Assembly: GCF_000024005.1 (NCBI RefSeq)
Contig: NC_013132.1
Span: forward strand, 7,682,001-7,746,000
Direction: 5' to 3'
DNA from: Chitinophaga pinensis DSM 2588
Lineage (GTDB): Bacteria > Bacteroidota > Bacteroidia > Chitinophagales > Chitinophagaceae
DNA length: 64,000 nt
Shown: positions 16,630 through 25,950 of the stretch, in pieces
How the letters are laid out: each line of letters opens with the position of its first letter
Position numbering within the stretch: position 1 is the stretch's first letter
Notes under the pieces: model-generated
Told to the model about the DNA's origin: nothing
The model's database searches: none
The model's input: only the letters and a program-made list of their open reading frames with translations
Made by a program: the position numbers and the translations under genes

Positions 16630-17007
16630 TTAGCCCCTCTGCTGATACACACTCATGATATTACCGGCGGGGTCACGGAATTTGGCAGTGAGCTCACCCG
16701 GATGTGCACCGACGCCAACTGTAATGACGCCTCCGTTGGCAGTGATTTTTTCCAGTATACTGTCCATATCGTCGATCATGATATGGATCGTGAGACCTTC
16801 GCCGTTATGAGGCGGAAGCCCTTCAATGAAAGTACCGCTGACTTCCATTACACCATCATCAAAGGCAACGGAGCCATCTCCTCTGGTCCTGATAGTCCAT
16901 CCAAATGTCTTTTCGTAAAATGTAGCCGAAGCATTCACATCAATAGCCGGCATTTCAATATAACAGATCTTTCCGTGGCCCAGGGTGGGGTGCTCAGTAT
17001 TTGCCAT
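16630..17007 (-). CDS. VOC-superfamily (glyoxalase-like) protein
   Basis: The 125-residue product has two beta-alpha-beta-beta-beta halves: ICYIEMPAIDVNASATFYEKTFGW at the start (metal-ligand positions in this family lie here) and LTAKFRDPAGNIMSVYQQ at the end. Family members include glyoxalases, dioxygenases and resistance proteins; a single small VOC domain such as this is not assignable. ATG at 17007. Divergent from the next gene. Confidence 0.85.
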   Translation of the reverse strand: MANTEHPTLGHGKICYIEMPAIDVNASATFYEKTFGWTIRTRGDGSVAFDDGVMEVSGTFIEGLPPHNGEGLTIHIMIDDMDSILEKITANGGVITVGVGAHPGELTAKFRDPAGNIMSVYQQRG

Positions 17008-17110
17008 GGTTGTACGGATTATGAATTGTTACCCGAAAGTAGGATTGTTTCGTCTCATTTGTGCGGCCCTCACAAATTTTTTTGGGATATTTGAATAGTA
17101 ATTGCAGTAC

Positions 17111-17965
17111 ATGGTGAAAAAAAGCATATTGTTTACTATCCTGCTATCCGGCTTTAGTGTGGCTGCCCAGACCAGAAAACCACTGACCGAACGCCAACGG
17201 CTTGAAATAGTCAAAAAAGAGATAGTAACAGAAGGGATCTTGTTATACAGAAGGGAAATGGCCGCCCTGATAGGTGGACAGATCTTCTGGGGAACAACCT
17301 ATAAAGATCCTTCATTTGTAGGTGGTTATATTACCTACATTAAAAATGATTCCACACGCTGTATTTTTTACTCTTCCGGTGATACCCCCAGGGTGATCGG
17401 CACTTTTATCATTGACAAGCAATCATCCCCGGAAACAGTAGTCAGTTCCATGGCAGAGCGGGACCTCTCTCCTACAGAAAAAGAACTGTATGCGCTGCGC
17501 AAACAAGCAGAACATGCCATGCAGACAGACACCCTCTTCAGGTATTTTTCAAATGTTCAATACCATCTGATACCGATTATTGCCGGTGGAAAAAGAAAAG
17601 TATATATGCTGACCCAACCCAAAGATGGCGGTACGATGATGCTGGGAAATGATTATCTGCTGACCTACAACGTAAAACATCAGTTAACAGACTCCAGACA
17701 GTTACATAAACATATCAATACGCTAAGCTTTGTAAGAGGAAATGCACTGGATACCACCTTTACCGGCGGCGCACACTCCCATATCGATGAAGCGGACCAG
17801 TTTATAACCGCCACAGATGTTTGTACATTAATGCTGTATAGTGTCGATCCCTTCTGGAAACAGCATTATGTGATATCAACACGCTATGTGAATGTATGGG
17901 ACTTCCGGAAAAAAGAACTGATGATATATACCCGCGAGGAATGGGAACAGCTATATGGTAATTAG
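17111..17965 (+). CDS. Exported protein of unknown function
   Basis: The 284-residue product has a signal peptide (SILFTILLSGFSVAAQ). The ATG at 17111 is preferred to the TTG at 17102. The mature part alternates short strands and charged helices with no motif I recognise; it has a GGAHSHIDEAD segment near residue 220 and a WDFRKKELMIYTREEW terminus. Convergent with the LytTR gene, seven bases apart. Hypothetical, but clearly coding and periplasmic or outer-membrane associated. Confidence 0.7.
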   Translation: MVKKSILFTILLSGFSVAAQTRKPLTERQRLEIVKKEIVTEGILLYRREMAALIGGQIFWGTTYKDPSFVGGYITYIKNDSTRCIFYSSGDTPRVIGTFIIDKQSSPETVVSSMAERDLSPTEKELYALRKQAEHAMQTDTLFRYFSNVQYHLIPIIAGGKRKVYMLTQPKDGGTMMLGNDYLLTYNVKHQLTDSRQLHKHINTLSFVRGNALDTTFTGGAHSHIDEADQFITATDVCTLMLYSVDPFWKQHYVISTRYVNVWDFRKKELMIYTREEWEQLYGN

Positions 17966-17972
17966 TCCTCTA

Positions 17973-18731
17973 TCACCTGTCCAGCCACTGTTTGAACAAA
18001 GGCACCTTCTCCCTGCTGATCAGGACTTCTCTTTCCAGATCGCGTTTCAGCACCACACGCAACTTACTGGTAGAATAAGTCTGTATTTTATCAATACTGT
18101 CCGCATGAATAATATGCTGCCGGTTAACACGGAAGAATACCTGCGGATCCAGTTGCTCTTCCAGTTCCTCCAGGGTAAGGCTGATGGGTAATTGCGTACG
18201 GTCCTTCAGTACCAGATGGGTACCAGCGATACTATAGTAAATAAAGTCAATATCTGTAACAGGAATAGTTCTGTATTCATCGCGGAAAGGAATCATGAAG
18301 CGGGTTCTATAGGTTGCTTCCTTTTTACTGAGCAGGTCCAGGAGGTGCTTCATCAATTCTTCGGTATCGGGTGGTTGTTTTACCGCTTTTACTTTATTGA
18401 GTGCTTGTTGCAGGTCATCTCTTTCTACAGGTTTGAGCAGGTAATCAAGGCTATTGACCTTAAAAGCGCGCACCGCGTATTCATCATAAGCGGTCACAAA
18501 GATTACCGGACAAGCGAATTTTACTTTGGGGAAGATATCAAAGCTTAGTCCGTCGGAAATACGGATATCCATCAGTACCACATCCGGATGTGGATGTGCT
18601 GCAAACCAGGCTACACTTTCTGTAATGGTATCAAGTACGGCGATGACTTCGATGTCAGGATCGACATCTGTCAGCATTTTCTTCAAACGTGTGATATTTG
18701 GTTTTTCATCTTCTATAATTACTACCCTCAT
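17973..18731 (-). CDS. LytTR-family response regulator
   Basis: The 252-residue product starts with MRVVIIEDEKPN; the ATG at 18731 fits the receiver domain start exactly, and the longer TTG/GTG-type extension is rejected. The phosphoacceptor Asp lies in DVVLMDIRISDG (about residue 55), with the T/S and K switch residues in FVTAYDEY and YLLKPVE. Residues about 150-250 are a LytTR DNA-binding domain (FRVNRQHIIHADSI, SREKVPLFKQWL). It is paired with a LytS-type kinase 13 bases upstream. Confidence 0.95.
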   Translation of the reverse strand: MRVVIIEDEKPNITRLKKMLTDVDPDIEVIAVLDTITESVAWFAAHPHPDVVLMDIRISDGLSFDIFPKVKFACPVIFVTAYDEYAVRAFKVNSLDYLLKPVERDDLQQALNKVKAVKQPPDTEELMKHLLDLLSKKEATYRTRFMIPFRDEYRTIPVTDIDFIYYSIAGTHLVLKDRTQLPISLTLEELEEQLDPQVFFRVNRQHIIHADSIDKIQTYSTSKLRVVLKRDLEREVLISREKVPLFKQWLDR

Positions 18732-18744
18732 AAATAAGCTTTTT

Positions 18745-19833
18745 TTAGAAATCAACCAAAGGCAGGCGTACCTGGAATGCAGATTGTGTATCATTGACCG
18801 CTACTTCCCTTTCAAAGAGCAATGCATAACGTTTCCGGATGTTTTCCAGTCCGAGTCCTGTGGATGGCAGTGTATGCTGTATCAGTTGAATATTGTTTTT
18901 AACGATCAGGTCATCTCCTTCATCGTAGATAGTGATATATAGTGGTTGCTGTGCGGAGGCAATATTATGTTTGATCGCATTTTCGATCAGCAGTTGTAAG
19001 GTAATAGGCGGAATACCTTTGTCTTTATTGGCGTCGGAGACATTTACGCTGATATTAACGTTACTGCCATGCCGGATATCGATCAGGAAGATATAAGCGG
19101 CAATGAAATTCAATTCCTGATTAAGACTGATCACATCGCTGTTCAGGTTTGCGATCATATAGCGATAGACCCTGGAAAGTTTTTCCAGGAAGGAGGTAGC
19201 CAAAGCAGGATCTTCTTCTATCAATGCGGAGAGCGTACTGAAGTTATTAAAAAGGAAATGCGGATCAAGTTGTAGTTTAAGTGATTGTAACTGGGCCTGC
19301 ATAGCGGTCTCCTTTAGCTGAGCGGCATCCAGTTGTAACTGTGCGGCTTCCAGCATGGAGTTTTTCCAGCGTTTCAAAAAATAGTTCCCTGTATGCACGG
19401 CGCTGATTAAGATGGAGACAAGACTACACACGACGAAAAACTGCCAGGTATCGACCTTACTAAAAAGCTCTTGTACTTCAGGTGGGGGCGGGAATAAAAG
19501 CATGGATATGTAGTCTAACACATTCAGTGCAATAAACACAGCCACTAGTACTACGATGGTCTGGGTAATACTGCGTTTCAGCGGTTGTCGCTCCCATGGC
19601 ATCCATTTATCCATCCAGCGGGCAGTAGCGAGACTGATTTCTGCGATCATCCAGGAGATAATGAGTGCGATAAAGAGTTCGACCAGTTGTCTGCCGCCAG
19701 AGAGGCGTGAAACATATTCCCAGTATCTGCTGAACGGATTAATGATGTATGATACAAACACGTATAGGAGGAACCCCAAAGGGATGACGAATGCCCGGTA
19801 GTATTTGTTGAAGAATTTATCCTTGTCTGCCAT
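18745..19833 (-). CDS. LytS/YehU-type sensor histidine kinase
   Basis: The 362-residue product has four N-terminal hydrophobic segments, a coiled-coil-like linker (about 160-190), then a His-kinase domain with LDPHFLFNNFSTLS (phosphoacceptor His) and an N-box in LQLLIENAIKHN, ending with the G-box TGLGLENIRKRY. It is the partner of the LytTR regulator downstream. The pair lies after the RND efflux operon, separated by an A/T-rich palindrome, so control of that pump is possible but unproven. ATG at 19833. Confidence 0.95.
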   Translation of the reverse strand: MADKDKFFNKYYRAFVIPLGFLLYVFVSYIINPFSRYWEYVSRLSGGRQLVELFIALIISWMIAEISLATARWMDKWMPWERQPLKRSITQTIVVLVAVFIALNVLDYISMLLFPPPPEVQELFSKVDTWQFFVVCSLVSILISAVHTGNYFLKRWKNSMLEAAQLQLDAAQLKETAMQAQLQSLKLQLDPHFLFNNFSTLSALIEEDPALATSFLEKLSRVYRYMIANLNSDVISLNQELNFIAAYIFLIDIRHGSNVNISVNVSDANKDKGIPPITLQLLIENAIKHNIASAQQPLYITIYDEGDDLIVKNNIQLIQHTLPSTGLGLENIRKRYALLFEREVAVNDTQSAFQVRLPLVDF

Positions 19834-19838
19834 TTATG

Positions 19839-19920
19839 TAGAATTAAGAATTAAAAATTAAAAATGAAGATTGGTGCTTTTCCGAATACCTTAATTCTTA
19901 ATTTTTAACTCTTAATTCTA
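19839..19920. repeat. A/T-rich palindromic repeat element 3
   Basis: Left arm 19839-19866 (TAGAATTAAGAATTAAAAATT...) pairs with right arm 19891-19920 (...AATTTTTAACTCTTAATTCTA) around a 24-base loop. There is no GC-rich inner hairpin. It lies 31 bases past the stop of the outer-membrane efflux gene. Confidence 0.8.
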
Positions 19921-19951
19921 AATGAAGATAGCCATTTTCGGCACAAGCCTT

Positions 19952-21358
19952 TTATTTCCAGCCACCACCCAGTGCGCGGTAGAGGTCGACGGTGGCATTG
20001 AGCTGATCGCGTTTGACAGCTGCCAGGTCCAGTTCACTTTGCAGGGCATTACTCTGGGCGGTGATCACTTCAAGATAATTGGCCATACCGTTTTGAAACA
20101 GCAGGCTGGCGTCGTGCGTAGCAATTTCCAATCGATCCACACGTTGCTGTGTAAAAATGTACTGCTCTTTCAGCTTGTCCATTTTTGCCAGCGCATCACT
20201 TACTTCCTGTACAGCCGTTGTTACAGAGCGCCTAAACTCAATCACGCTCTTTTCCCAATCGATTTTAGCTGTTTCCCATTCTGTTCTTAATTGCCTGCGT
20301 CTGAATACAGGTTGTGTGATGCTGCCGCCTACTGTTTCAAAAAGGCTGCCCGGAATATTTAACCAGTTATCGATCTTAAATGAATTCACTCCTACCCCGG
20401 CAGTAATATTGAGGGCCGGATACATCGCTGCTTCTGCTACGCCTGCACGTGCATTGGCGACTTTTACCGCCATTTCGGCTGCACGTACATCGGGTCTGCG
20501 GGACAGCAGACTGGCAGGAACACCTGCGGCAAGCGTTGTATCAGCTGTAAGGTCCTGCAGTCGGTTCCTGACTATACCGCCGGGCATTTCGCCTGTCAGC
20601 GTTTTCAATGCATTTTCCTGTATAGCAATCTGCTGTTCTATCTGCGGAATAAGTGCCAGGGATACACGGAGCTGGGCTTCGATCTGCTCAACGGCGAGAT
20701 TGGTCGCCATACCCGAACTGTATTGCAGACGTACAATACGCAGGGTACTATCGGTCAGTTGCATGTTTCTGTAAGCCACCTCCTTCTGTGTATCCAGCAT
20801 CAGCAGATTATAATATGCCTGCGCCACATCACTGATCACTCTTGTTCTTACCGCTTTGGAGGCTTCCGTGGATTGCAGGTAGGTAGCCAGCGCAGCTTCT
20901 TTCAAACGGCTGATCTTTCCCCAGGCTACTACCTCCCAGCTCAGGTTCAGACCAGCATTATAGTCATCCATATAGCGGGTACCGATGAACTGTTCTGACA
21001 GAGAGCCATTCAGGCTGTTTTTAGAGGGCCAGTTACGGGTCCCCTGTACACTAAGGTTCAGGTCCGGTAATCTGCCTGATCGGGCAGATTTAAGAGACGC
21101 ACCGGCCGATTCAATATTCTTCAGTGCTACCTGTACGTCGAAATTCTTTGCCACAGCACTATCGATCAATCTCAGCAACGCGGCGTCTTTGATGAAAGAC
21201 GATACAGGCAATACGGCAATGTTATTGGTATCTGCGGATGCCTCTCCGCGGAACTGCGCAGGCATATCCACGGATGGTCTGGCGAACTCCTTCCCTACTT
21301 TACAGGATGCTATAACAGCAATACCTGCAAAACCTATGATATATAAGTACTTGTTCAT
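19952..21358 (-). CDS. Outer-membrane efflux lipoprotein (TolC/OprM family)
   Basis: The 468-residue product starts with a lipoprotein signal (VIASC, near residue 19) and has the two repeated coiled-coil and beta-barrel halves of RND outer-membrane factors: ALKNIESAGASLKSARSGRLPDL near 80 and a second TVLYRALGG-type end (DLYRALGGGWK). SLLSRRPDVRAAE is the family hallmark. It is the last gene of an MFP-RND-OMF operon (spacing 9 bases from the pump gene), forming the outer channel. ATG at 21358. Confidence 0.95.
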   Translation of the reverse strand: MNKYLYIIGFAGIAVIASCKVGKEFARPSVDMPAQFRGEASADTNNIAVLPVSSFIKDAALLRLIDSAVAKNFDVQVALKNIESAGASLKSARSGRLPDLNLSVQGTRNWPSKNSLNGSLSEQFIGTRYMDDYNAGLNLSWEVVAWGKISRLKEAALATYLQSTEASKAVRTRVISDVAQAYYNLLMLDTQKEVAYRNMQLTDSTLRIVRLQYSSGMATNLAVEQIEAQLRVSLALIPQIEQQIAIQENALKTLTGEMPGGIVRNRLQDLTADTTLAAGVPASLLSRRPDVRAAEMAVKVANARAGVAEAAMYPALNITAGVGVNSFKIDNWLNIPGSLFETVGGSITQPVFRRRQLRTEWETAKIDWEKSVIEFRRSVTTAVQEVSDALAKMDKLKEQYIFTQQRVDRLEIATHDASLLFQNGMANYLEVITAQSNALQSELDLAAVKRDQLNATVDLYRALGGGWK

Positions 21359-21367
21359 TGTTGACGA

Positions 21368-24300
21368 TTAGTGTTGCATTTGAGTATGGTGCAATAACTT
21401 TACGTGGTCTGCTGACTGATCCACAGGCGGTTTACGGGATACCTTTTCCTGCAGATACTGGAATACCACGAAGAGTACCGGAATGATAAAAACACCCAGT
21501 ATAACGCCGGTCAGCATACCTCCTGCGGTACTGATACTGATGGAATGGTTTCCTTCTGCGGAAGGCCCTTTTACTGTCATCAGCGGCAACAGACCAGCCA
21601 CAAATGCCAGGGAAGTCATGATGATAGGTCTTAATCGCAGTTTCGCTGCTTCTATTGCGGCAGCTACCAGGGTCTTACCCCCCTTTCTGCGTTGTACGGC
21701 AAATTCTACGATCAGGATCGCATTCTTTGCCAGGAGACCAATCAGCATGACCAATCCCACCTGTACATAGATATTGTTATCAATACCCACTGCCCGTATT
21801 GCAAGGAATACACCGAGGATACCTGTCGGAATCGACAACAGTACAGCCAGCGGAAGGATATAACTTTCATACTGGGCTGCCAGCAGGAAGTATACAAAGA
21901 CGAGGGCCAGTGCGAAGATGATCACCATCTGGTTACCCGAGAGTTTCTCTTCCCGGCTCAGACCCGTCCATTCGAAGCTATAACCGGCAGGCAGTTTACT
22001 CGCTGCCAGTTTCTCTACCGCATTGATCGCATCACCAGTACTGTAACCTGGCTTAGGAATCGCATTCACAGAAATGGAGTTATACAGGTTGTAACGGTTC
22101 ATGGTTTCCGGTCCATATACTCTTTTCAGTTTGATGATACTATTCACCGGTACCATTGCTCCCTGGTCATTCTTCACATACATGCCTTCCAGGCTTTCCG
22201 GAGCACTACGGGTCTCCGGACTAGCCTGTACCATCACACGGTAGTATTTTCCGAAGAGATTAAAATCAGACGCCTGACGGCTACCGTAATTGGTCTGCAG
22301 GTTACTCAGCAGGTCACTGATACTTACTCCCAGCTGTTTTGCTTTCACCGCATCTACCTCCAGCTGGTATTGCGGAAAATCGGAACGGAACATGGTAAAT
22401 GCAACGGCGATCTCCGGTTGCTGCATCATTTCCCCGATGAACTTATTCGCAGTTTCACTGAATTTATCTATCGATCCGCCGGTACGGTCCTGCAACATCA
22501 GTTCCAGACCATTGAAGGTACCGAAGCCCGGTACTGTCGGGAAAGTGAAGATGTTGAAAGTACCTTCCTTGATACTGGCCAGTTTCTCATTAATAACCCC
22601 TACCAGCATATTGATATCCTGGATCTGTCCACGTTCCTGGATAGGTTTCAGCTTCATAAAGCCCAGGGCATAAGCAGGACCGGAACTGTTACTTAACAGG
22701 TTGAAACCGGAGATGGTCGTGGCGGATTCCACTGCCGGAATAGTACGAAACAGACTATCTGCACGTTTGAGTACATCCGTGGTACGGTCCAGACCTGCAC
22801 CTGCAGGCAGAGAAAGGGACATTGCCACAAAGCTGGCGTCTTCATTGGGAATAAACCCTTTCGGCGTCGTATTCATCAGCCATACGGATACACCGGTGAT
22901 AACGGCAAGTGCTGTCAATCCGATCCATTTAAAGCGGACCAGTGATTTTACACCACGGGTATATTTATTGGTCACCGCATTGAAGCCGGTATTGAAGGCG
23001 GCAAAGAAGCGTTTCCCAAAACCTTTCTTTTCGTGACCATTCGCATGGTTATTCTTCAGAATGAGTGCACATAAGGCAGGACTCAGCGTCAATGCGTTGA
23101 AGGCAGAGATCAGGATGGCAATAGCCAGTGTAAAAGCGAACTGGCGATAGAACACCCCTGTCGGACCTTCCATAAAACCTACGGGCAGGAATACCGCTGT
23201 CATCACAAGTGTAATAGACACGATCGCACCGGAGATTTCACTCAGGGCAGAAACGGTAGCTGCACGGGCACTCAGGTGTGAGCGTTCCATTTTACCATGT
23301 ACTGCTTCCACGACAACGATCGCATCATCCACCACTATACCGATAGCCAGTACAAGTGCGAAGAGGGTCAACATATTGATGGAGAAGCCCAACATCTGCA
23401 AAAAGAAAAACGTTCCCACCAGTGATACGGGCACCGCAATGGCTGGTATCAGTGTGGAACGGAAATCCTGTAAAAAGATGAACACGATCACGAATACCAG
23501 GATAAATGCCTCTATCAGGGTATGCTTTACCTGTTCGATAGAGACGTCCAGCTGTTCTTTGGTACTCATGGTCACATGGTACTTAATGCCTTTAGGGAAG
23601 CTGGCAGCAGCTTTCTTCATTACCGCTTCCACAGCCAGCTGAATCGCATTGGCATTGGATCCGTTTGTCTGGAATACGGCCATGGTGACAGCATCCTTAC
23701 CATTCAGTTTATTATCGGTTGTATAGTTGGCAGCACCTAATTCGATACGGGCCAGGTCTTTCAGGTAAAGCACAGATCCGTCAGTTCCTGCGCGTACAAC
23801 GATGTTTTCAAACTGTTCCTGTTTATTGAACTTACCAGTATAGTTGATCACGTATGATAAGGGCTCATGGCTGCCTTCACCGAACTTACCCGGTGCAGCT
23901 TCCAGGCTCTGATCCTGTATAGCGTTGAGTACTTCAGTGGAGGTGACGTTATGTGCAGACAACTGCGCGGGATCCAGCCAGATACGCATGGAATAGTCTT
24001 TGGCGCCGAAGATCTGTACCTGTCCTACCCCGGGAATACGTTTCAGTTCGGGTACTACGTTGATCTTTGTATAGTTCTGCAGGAAGGTCTCGTTATAAGT
24101 CGCCTTATTTTCGCTAAACAGATCCAGTACCATGATCATACCGTTCTGTTGCTTTGTAGTAGCAACACCTGCCTGCACAACTTCTGCCGGCAGCTGGCTG
24201 GTCACCTGTGCTACACGGTTCTGTACGTTTACTGCCGCCTGATCGGGATCGGTACCCAGTTTGAAGAATACGGAGATAGTGGCCGTACCGTCATTGCTGG

Positions 24301-24544
24301 CGGTGGACTGTATATACGTCATGTTTTCCACACCGTTTACCGCTTCTTCAATGGGCGTTACTACGGAACGTAGTACGGTAGCGGCGTTACCACCAGGAAA
24401 TGTAGCAGTGACTACTACACTGGGCGGAGCGATATCGGGGAACTGTGTTACCGGCAAACGGCTTAGTCCCACCAATCCTAATATTACGAGGATGACCGAC
24501 AATACTGTAGCCAGTACGGGTCGTTGAATGATTTTATTAAGCAT
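21368..24544 (-). CDS. RND multidrug efflux pump (HAE-1 type)
   Basis: The 1058-residue product matches the full length of HAE-1 RND transporters. It starts with MLNKIIQRPVLATVLS, has a first periplasmic loop with PPSVVVTATFPGG, the proton-relay pair in GIVVDDAIVVVE and the relay Lys in LLAKNAILIVEF. It has twelve membrane segments in the usual 1+5+1+5 pattern. It is the inner-membrane trimer of the tripartite pump, driven by the proton gradient, expelling amphiphilic drugs or bile/solvent-like compounds. Substrates unknown. ATG at 24544. Confidence 0.95.
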   Translation of the reverse strand: MLNKIIQRPVLATVLSVILVILGLVGLSRLPVTQFPDIAPPSVVVTATFPGGNAATVLRSVVTPIEEAVNGVENMTYIQSTASNDGTATISVFFKLGTDPDQAAVNVQNRVAQVTSQLPAEVVQAGVATTKQQNGMIMVLDLFSENKATYNETFLQNYTKINVVPELKRIPGVGQVQIFGAKDYSMRIWLDPAQLSAHNVTSTEVLNAIQDQSLEAAPGKFGEGSHEPLSYVINYTGKFNKQEQFENIVVRAGTDGSVLYLKDLARIELGAANYTTDNKLNGKDAVTMAVFQTNGSNANAIQLAVEAVMKKAAASFPKGIKYHVTMSTKEQLDVSIEQVKHTLIEAFILVFVIVFIFLQDFRSTLIPAIAVPVSLVGTFFFLQMLGFSINMLTLFALVLAIGIVVDDAIVVVEAVHGKMERSHLSARAATVSALSEISGAIVSITLVMTAVFLPVGFMEGPTGVFYRQFAFTLAIAILISAFNALTLSPALCALILKNNHANGHEKKGFGKRFFAAFNTGFNAVTNKYTRGVKSLVRFKWIGLTALAVITGVSVWLMNTTPKGFIPNEDASFVAMSLSLPAGAGLDRTTDVLKRADSLFRTIPAVESATTISGFNLLSNSSGPAYALGFMKLKPIQERGQIQDINMLVGVINEKLASIKEGTFNIFTFPTVPGFGTFNGLELMLQDRTGGSIDKFSETANKFIGEMMQQPEIAVAFTMFRSDFPQYQLEVDAVKAKQLGVSISDLLSNLQTNYGSRQASDFNLFGKYYRVMVQASPETRSAPESLEGMYVKNDQGAMVPVNSIIKLKRVYGPETMNRYNLYNSISVNAIPKPGYSTGDAINAVEKLAASKLPAGYSFEWTGLSREEKLSGNQMVIIFALALVFVYFLLAAQYESYILPLAVLLSIPTGILGVFLAIRAVGIDNNIYVQVGLVMLIGLLAKNAILIVEFAVQRRKGGKTLVAAAIEAAKLRLRPIIMTSLAFVAGLLPLMTVKGPSAEGNHSISISTAGGMLTGVILGVFIIPVLFVVFQYLQEKVSRKPPVDQSADHVKLLHHTQMQH

Positions 24545-24566
24545 AGATGATGAGGCTTATGGCTTG

Positions 24567-25703
24567 TTATTTCTTTGCGGCAGGTTTGATCACAGCACCT
24601 TCGGTGATGGTTTCCATGCCTGCAGTTATGATCCTGTCTCCTGTTTTCACACCGTCTACTACGATGAAATGATCCTTGCTGCTACCGGCGGTAACAATGG
24701 GTTGTCTTTTCACTGTATTGCTGTCGGTAAGCTGGTATACGAACAGTTTATCCTGCATTTCCATGGTAGCGGATTGTGGTACCAGTACAACACCGGCATT
24801 AAGTTGCTCTATGCGCACCTTACCGGTATTACCGGACCTCAGTACGCTGGCAGGATTAGGGAAGGTAGCACGGAGACTGATAGCGGCGGTCGTTCTGTTA
24901 AACTGTCCGTCTACCATTTCAATACGACCTTTCTCTGAGAAATCATCCCCATTAGACAATACAAGTGTCACCGGACGCATACGTTGCAGCTGTTGTTGCA
25001 AAGTAGAACCGGCAGCGCCTTTACTAAAACGGATAAAGTCATTTTCACTCATAGAGAAATAAGCATAGATCCTGCTGATATCTGAAAGGGTGGTCAGCGG
25101 AGCTGCATCTGAACTATTTACCAGGTTTCCTACCCGTTTAGGGATCCTGCCTATATAACCGCTTACAGGCGCTTTAATGAGCGTAAAACCCACATTCACC
25201 TGTGCAGCTGCGACAGCAGCTTTGGCCTGTGCAACATTGGCACTGGCGGTCTGCAGGTTTGTCTGGGCTGTCTTCAGCTGTATATCGGATACCACTTTAT
25301 TATCTGCCAGCGGTTTCATTTTATCTACTTCCAGCGCCGCATTTGATTCTGCCGACTGCATTGCGCGCAGCGAAGCCTGATCTCTTTCCAGCTGCGCCTG
25401 ATAGGGCCTGTCATTGATCTTAAACAGTGGCTGACCTGCCGTCACGAAACTGCCTTCTTCTACGAATACTTTTTCCAGATATCCCTCCACCTGTGTGCGT
25501 ACGTCCACGTTTTCCTTTCCTTCCAGGTTAGCAGCGTATTCGCGCGAGGTAAGTGCTGTAGTGGTATCGAGTGTCAACACCGGCAATTCAGGAACGGGCA
25601 TTGATTGAGCTGCCCCTTCATTTGCTTTACCGGACTGACAGGCATTCAGGACGATCCATGTCACGAAAGAGGCCAGTAGCGCCGGCATTCTATTGTTACT
25701 CAT
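24567..25703 (-). CDS. RND membrane fusion (periplasmic adaptor) lipoprotein
   Basis: The 378-residue product has a lipoprotein signal (VLNAC near residue 22). A split lipoyl domain (VRTQVEGYLEKVFVEEGSFV... and VGFTLIKAPVSGYIGR) flanks a coiled-coil hairpin (residues about 95-160), then the beta-barrel and membrane-proximal domains. It is the first gene of the RND operon, 22 bases upstream of the pump gene. It joins the pump to the outer-membrane factor. ATG at 25703. Confidence 0.95.
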   Translation of the reverse strand: MSNNRMPALLASFVTWIVLNACQSGKANEGAAQSMPVPELPVLTLDTTTALTSREYAANLEGKENVDVRTQVEGYLEKVFVEEGSFVTAGQPLFKINDRPYQAQLERDQASLRAMQSAESNAALEVDKMKPLADNKVVSDIQLKTAQTNLQTASANVAQAKAAVAAAQVNVGFTLIKAPVSGYIGRIPKRVGNLVNSSDAAPLTTLSDISRIYAYFSMSENDFIRFSKGAAGSTLQQQLQRMRPVTLVLSNGDDFSEKGRIEMVDGQFNRTTAAISLRATFPNPASVLRSGNTGKVRIEQLNAGVVLVPQSATMEMQDKLFVYQLTDSNTVKRQPIVTAGSSKDHFIVVDGVKTGDRIITAGMETITEGAVIKPAAKK

Positions 25704-25815
25704 GTTCTTGATTAAGGCAGGTTTTTTCAGGTTGCCGGGGCGAAGGTCGGAGGGATAGGGGGAGCGGTAAGAGGAGAAGTGAGTGAAGTGGAAAAAATCG
25801 GGAATGAACTGGAAA

Positions 25816-25948
25816 GAATTAAGAATTAGGAATTAAGAATTAGGAATTAAGAACAATTAGCTTCCTCCAAAACTAAAAGCGCGTTTCTATAATTGAAACG
25901 CGCTTGTGTATAATTCCTAATTCCTAATTCTTAATTCCTAATTGAATT
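25816..25948. repeat. A/T-rich palindromic repeat element 4 with nested hairpin
   Basis: Left arm 25816-25860 and right arm 25911-25946 consist of repeated AATTAAG/AATTAGG-type heptads in inverse orientation. Between them is a perfect 11-bp GC-rich hairpin (AAGCGCGTTTC/GAAACGCGCTT, 25877-25905). The right arm ends next to the stop codon at 25951. Confidence 0.85.
25877..25905 (-). terminator. Inner hairpin, probable terminator of the reductase gene
   Basis: Perfect 11-base stem with a seven-base loop, A-rich before and T-rich after, 45 bases beyond the stop codon of the 25951-26601 gene. Confidence 0.7.
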
Positions 25949-25950
25949 GA

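Noticed and set aside
21692..22696. 334-residue plus-strand ORF opposite the RND pump
   Set aside because: It is antisense to a full-length RND gene with all motifs and has no promoter or family feature; a shadow of codon bias.
1854..25948. A/T-rich palindromes as a CRISPR array or IS remnants
   Set aside because: No regular spacers, no cas genes and no transposase; heptad units are within inverted arms at gene ends.
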